A stretch of DNA of 13,208 nt. Source: Bacteroidota bacterium. Its GTDB lineage: Bacteria > Bacteroidota > Bacteroidia > Flavobacteriales_D > JABDKJ01. A model generated the notes under the pieces. The model was given only the letters and a program-made list of their open reading frames with translations, was not told the origin of the DNA and did not search any database. The stretch is from NCBI GenBank assembly GCA_027621335.1, contig JAQCAN010000043.1, positions 1 through 13,208 on the forward strand, given 5' to 3'. Shown here one piece after another: positions 13,067-13,208 of this stretch. Numbering within the stretch: position 1 is the stretch's first letter; each line of letters starts with the position of its first letter. The translations under genes and the position numbers were made by a program.

Positions 13067-13208
13067 ACCCGCGGTGAATCTCCTGCATGGTCAGGAGGAT
13101 GGCTTCGGTATTGTTCAAGATATGGATGCCTATAGGCACCAACAGACTCCCACTATAGTAGCGGCTATATCCCAGTAACAGACCCATGGGAATGATGAGA
13201 AACATAAC
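13056..13208 (-). CDS. CPBP (CAAX/Abi-like) intramembrane metalloprotease, C-terminal fragment
   Basis: On the minus strand an open frame of 50 codons enters from the right edge and ends at a TAA at 13056-13058. Its sequence has the closing features of CPBP family proteases: a hydrophobic stretch (FLIIPMGLLLGYSRYYSGS at 3-21), then LLVPIGIHILNN at 22-33, which contains the third CPBP motif HxxxN (H29, N33). The two earlier motifs (EExxxR and FxxxH) would lie outside the window. Such proteins are multi-pass membrane proteases or protease-like factors of often unknown function. The frame overlaps the last 11 bp of the LuxR-type gene tail to tail. The assignment rests on one motif and general similarity. 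Confidence 0.7.
   Translation of the reverse strand, partial: VMFLIIPMGLLLGYSRYYSGSLLVPIGIHILNNTEAILLTMQEIHRGFSF

Noticed and set aside
13080..13097. CTCCTG/CAGGAG hairpin as a bidirectional terminator after the LuxR-type gene
   Set aside because: The 6-bp stem has no T-tract on either side and lies inside the coding part of the minus-strand CPBP-like gene.
1..13208. tRNA or rRNA genes, CRISPR arrays, insertion sequences, attachment sites or a replication origin
   Set aside because: Gaps between genes are mostly under 100 bp. The only long gap holds the repeats described, and none shows cloverleaf, spacer-repeat or transposase features.

Overview
The window comes from a member of the Bacteroidota, most likely Flavobacteriia-like. 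The evidence is a secreted protein with a C-terminal type IX secretion (Por) sorting domain, a single-chain fusion of the 2-oxoacid dehydrogenase E1 alpha and beta subunits, weak or absent Shine-Dalgarno sequences, and several Bacteroidota-type -7 promoter boxes (TAnnTTTG). Genus-level placement is not possible from this window. Nearly all of it is ordinary chromosomal housekeeping DNA. I see no rRNA, tRNA, CRISPR, IS element, prophage or defence locus.

Layout, left to right. (1) 1-3868 is a tightly packed plus-strand cluster: rsgA (5' truncated by the window edge), dtd, a YdjM-type membrane protein, a short MazG-like NTP pyrophosphohydrolase, a class III aminotransferase and a GNAT acetyltransferase. 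Most junctions are 4-bp ATGA overlaps, and one is an unusual 35-bp overlap. (2) 3869-4177 is the only long non-coding stretch. It holds a 98-bp imperfect palindrome (REP-like), a second degenerate repeat-like segment and a run of 12 in-phase heptamers ending at the next gene's probable promoter. (3) 4178-5355 is a paaG-like and paaI-like acyl-CoA pair. (4) 5447-8668 is sucC followed after 3 bp by the fused E1. Together, (3) and (4) group CoA-thioester chemistry: acyl-CoA isomerisation or hydration, thioester hydrolysis, succinyl-CoA to succinate, and oxidative decarboxylation of 2-oxoacids. (5) 8715-10192 is pyrR-pyrB, the start of pyrimidine synthesis. (6) 10228-12328 holds a STAS-domain protein, a small T9SS-exported protein and ribonuclease Z. 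(7) 12389-13066 is a NarL/LuxR-type response regulator. A convergent CPBP-type membrane protease, of which only the last 50 codons are present, overlaps its 3' end.

The most unusual signals are non-coding: the composite repeat island at 3869-4177, and -7 boxes lying so close to start codons (pyrR and the LuxR-type regulator) that the transcripts should be almost leaderless, each with an inverted repeat just upstream. I found no convincing new multi-gene system. Three start codons are reassigned or discussed: pyrR to 8715, STAS to 10228, and rnz kept at a TTG at 11405.
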